The position numbers and the translations under genes are program-made. The notes beneath the pieces were generated by a model. It was not told the origin of the DNA. It saw nothing but the letters and a program-made list of their open reading frames with translations, and made no database searches. Shown piece by piece: positions 15,071 to 15,194 of a stretch of DNA of 15,194 bases; the first letter of the stretch is position 1; each line of letters starts with the position of its first letter. This stretch comes from Sedimenticola sp. (GTDB lineage Bacteria; Pseudomonadota; Gammaproteobacteria; Chromatiales; Chromatiaceae), in NCBI GenBank assembly GCA_027041035.1, contig JALULB010000048.1, positions 1 through 15,194 on the forward strand, given 5' to 3'.

Positions 15071-15194
15071 CATCTCCTTATACACAACTCCAGAAATCCA
15101 TCGTAAACTGTTCATTTTGAACAGAGAGATGAAGATGAGCTGGGTTGATGAAGAGATGGAAGGGCTGAATGTAAAGGACAAGCGCATCAAGGCG
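15071..15194 (+). mobile_element. Left end of an IS4-family (IS50-like) insertion sequence, cut by the window edge
   Basis: Bases 15071-15089 align with the 19-bp outside end of IS50/Tn5 at 13 of 19 positions, including the uninterrupted core TTATACACAA at 15078-15087. A transposase-like N-terminus begins about 60 bp inside. Bases 15062-15070 (CCTAAAACC) would be the left copy of a 9-bp target duplication if the IS50 rule holds; the right copy is outside the window. A CTGTTCA/TGAACAG inverted repeat (15108-15124) lies just before the start codon. Confidence 0.7.
15135..15194 (+). CDS. IS4-family transposase, N-terminal fragment (runs off the window)
   Basis: Twenty residues are visible from ATG 15135: MSWVDEEMEGLNVKDKRIKA. 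The pattern W..EE......D.R is typical of the N-termini of IS50-type IS4 transposases, which use a DDE catalytic domain for cut-and-paste transposition. An ATG two codons earlier (15129) is an alternative start; a purine-rich AGAGAG precedes both. The assignment rests on this short pattern together with the IS50-like terminal repeat upstream. Intactness cannot be judged. Confidence 0.65.
   Translation, partial: MSWVDEEMEGLNVKDKRIKA

Overview
The window looks like a chromosomal stretch of a GC-rich gammaproteobacterium. The evidence is the minus-strand queA - tgt - yajC - secD - secF order, a CCA-encoding tRNA-Leu, and proteobacterial-type protein sequences. I cannot name the genus. About 12 kb is conserved, GC-rich housekeeping DNA. 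The last 3 kb (after the tRNA) is accessory, and its composition falls to clearly AT-rich towards the right edge.

Layout. 1-87: tail of an unidentified gene. 210-1619 (+): an FAD/disulfide oxidoreductase of the dihydrolipoamide dehydrogenase family, with no E2 partner genes nearby. A 160-bp fully self-complementary element flanked by CTAG sits exactly on its stop codon. 1802-5900 (-): a tightly packed unit transcribed mtnA (methionine salvage), a SIMPL-domain membrane-anchored protein, a six-helix voltage-sensor-type K+ channel with a fused RCK domain, and a separate RCK (TrkA-N/TrkA-C) protein. The last three genes are joined by 4-bp ATGA overlaps. 5901-6416: a gene-free stretch packed with three unrelated inverted-repeat elements plus the terminator of the sec operon; the edge of one repeat provides a perfect TATAAT upstream of mtnA. 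6417-11970 (-): secF, secD, yajC, tgt, queA (protein translocation plus queuosine tRNA modification). Between tgt and queA, on the opposite strand, is a compact structured unit ending in a strong rho-independent terminator, with C-rich, Shine-Dalgarno-complementary segments; this is a good small-RNA candidate. 12065-12151 (+): tRNA-Leu(CAA) with its own promoter and terminator.

Accessory right end. 12507-12944 encodes a small HExxH zinc-metallopeptidase-like protein resembling polymorphic-toxin metallopeptidase domains. It is followed 25 bp later by a small signal-peptide/lipoprotein-like protein, which suggests an orphan effector-immunity pair. Next is an AT-rich, convergent FAD amine-oxidase/protoporphyrinogen-oxidase-like gene, a palindromic AT-rich stretch with a 13-bp tandem repeat, and the left end of an IS4-family (IS50-like) insertion sequence whose transposase runs off the window.

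Most notable leads: the metallopeptidase/lipoprotein pair, the C-rich small RNA candidate between tgt and queA, and the K+ channel with a separately encoded second RCK subunit.
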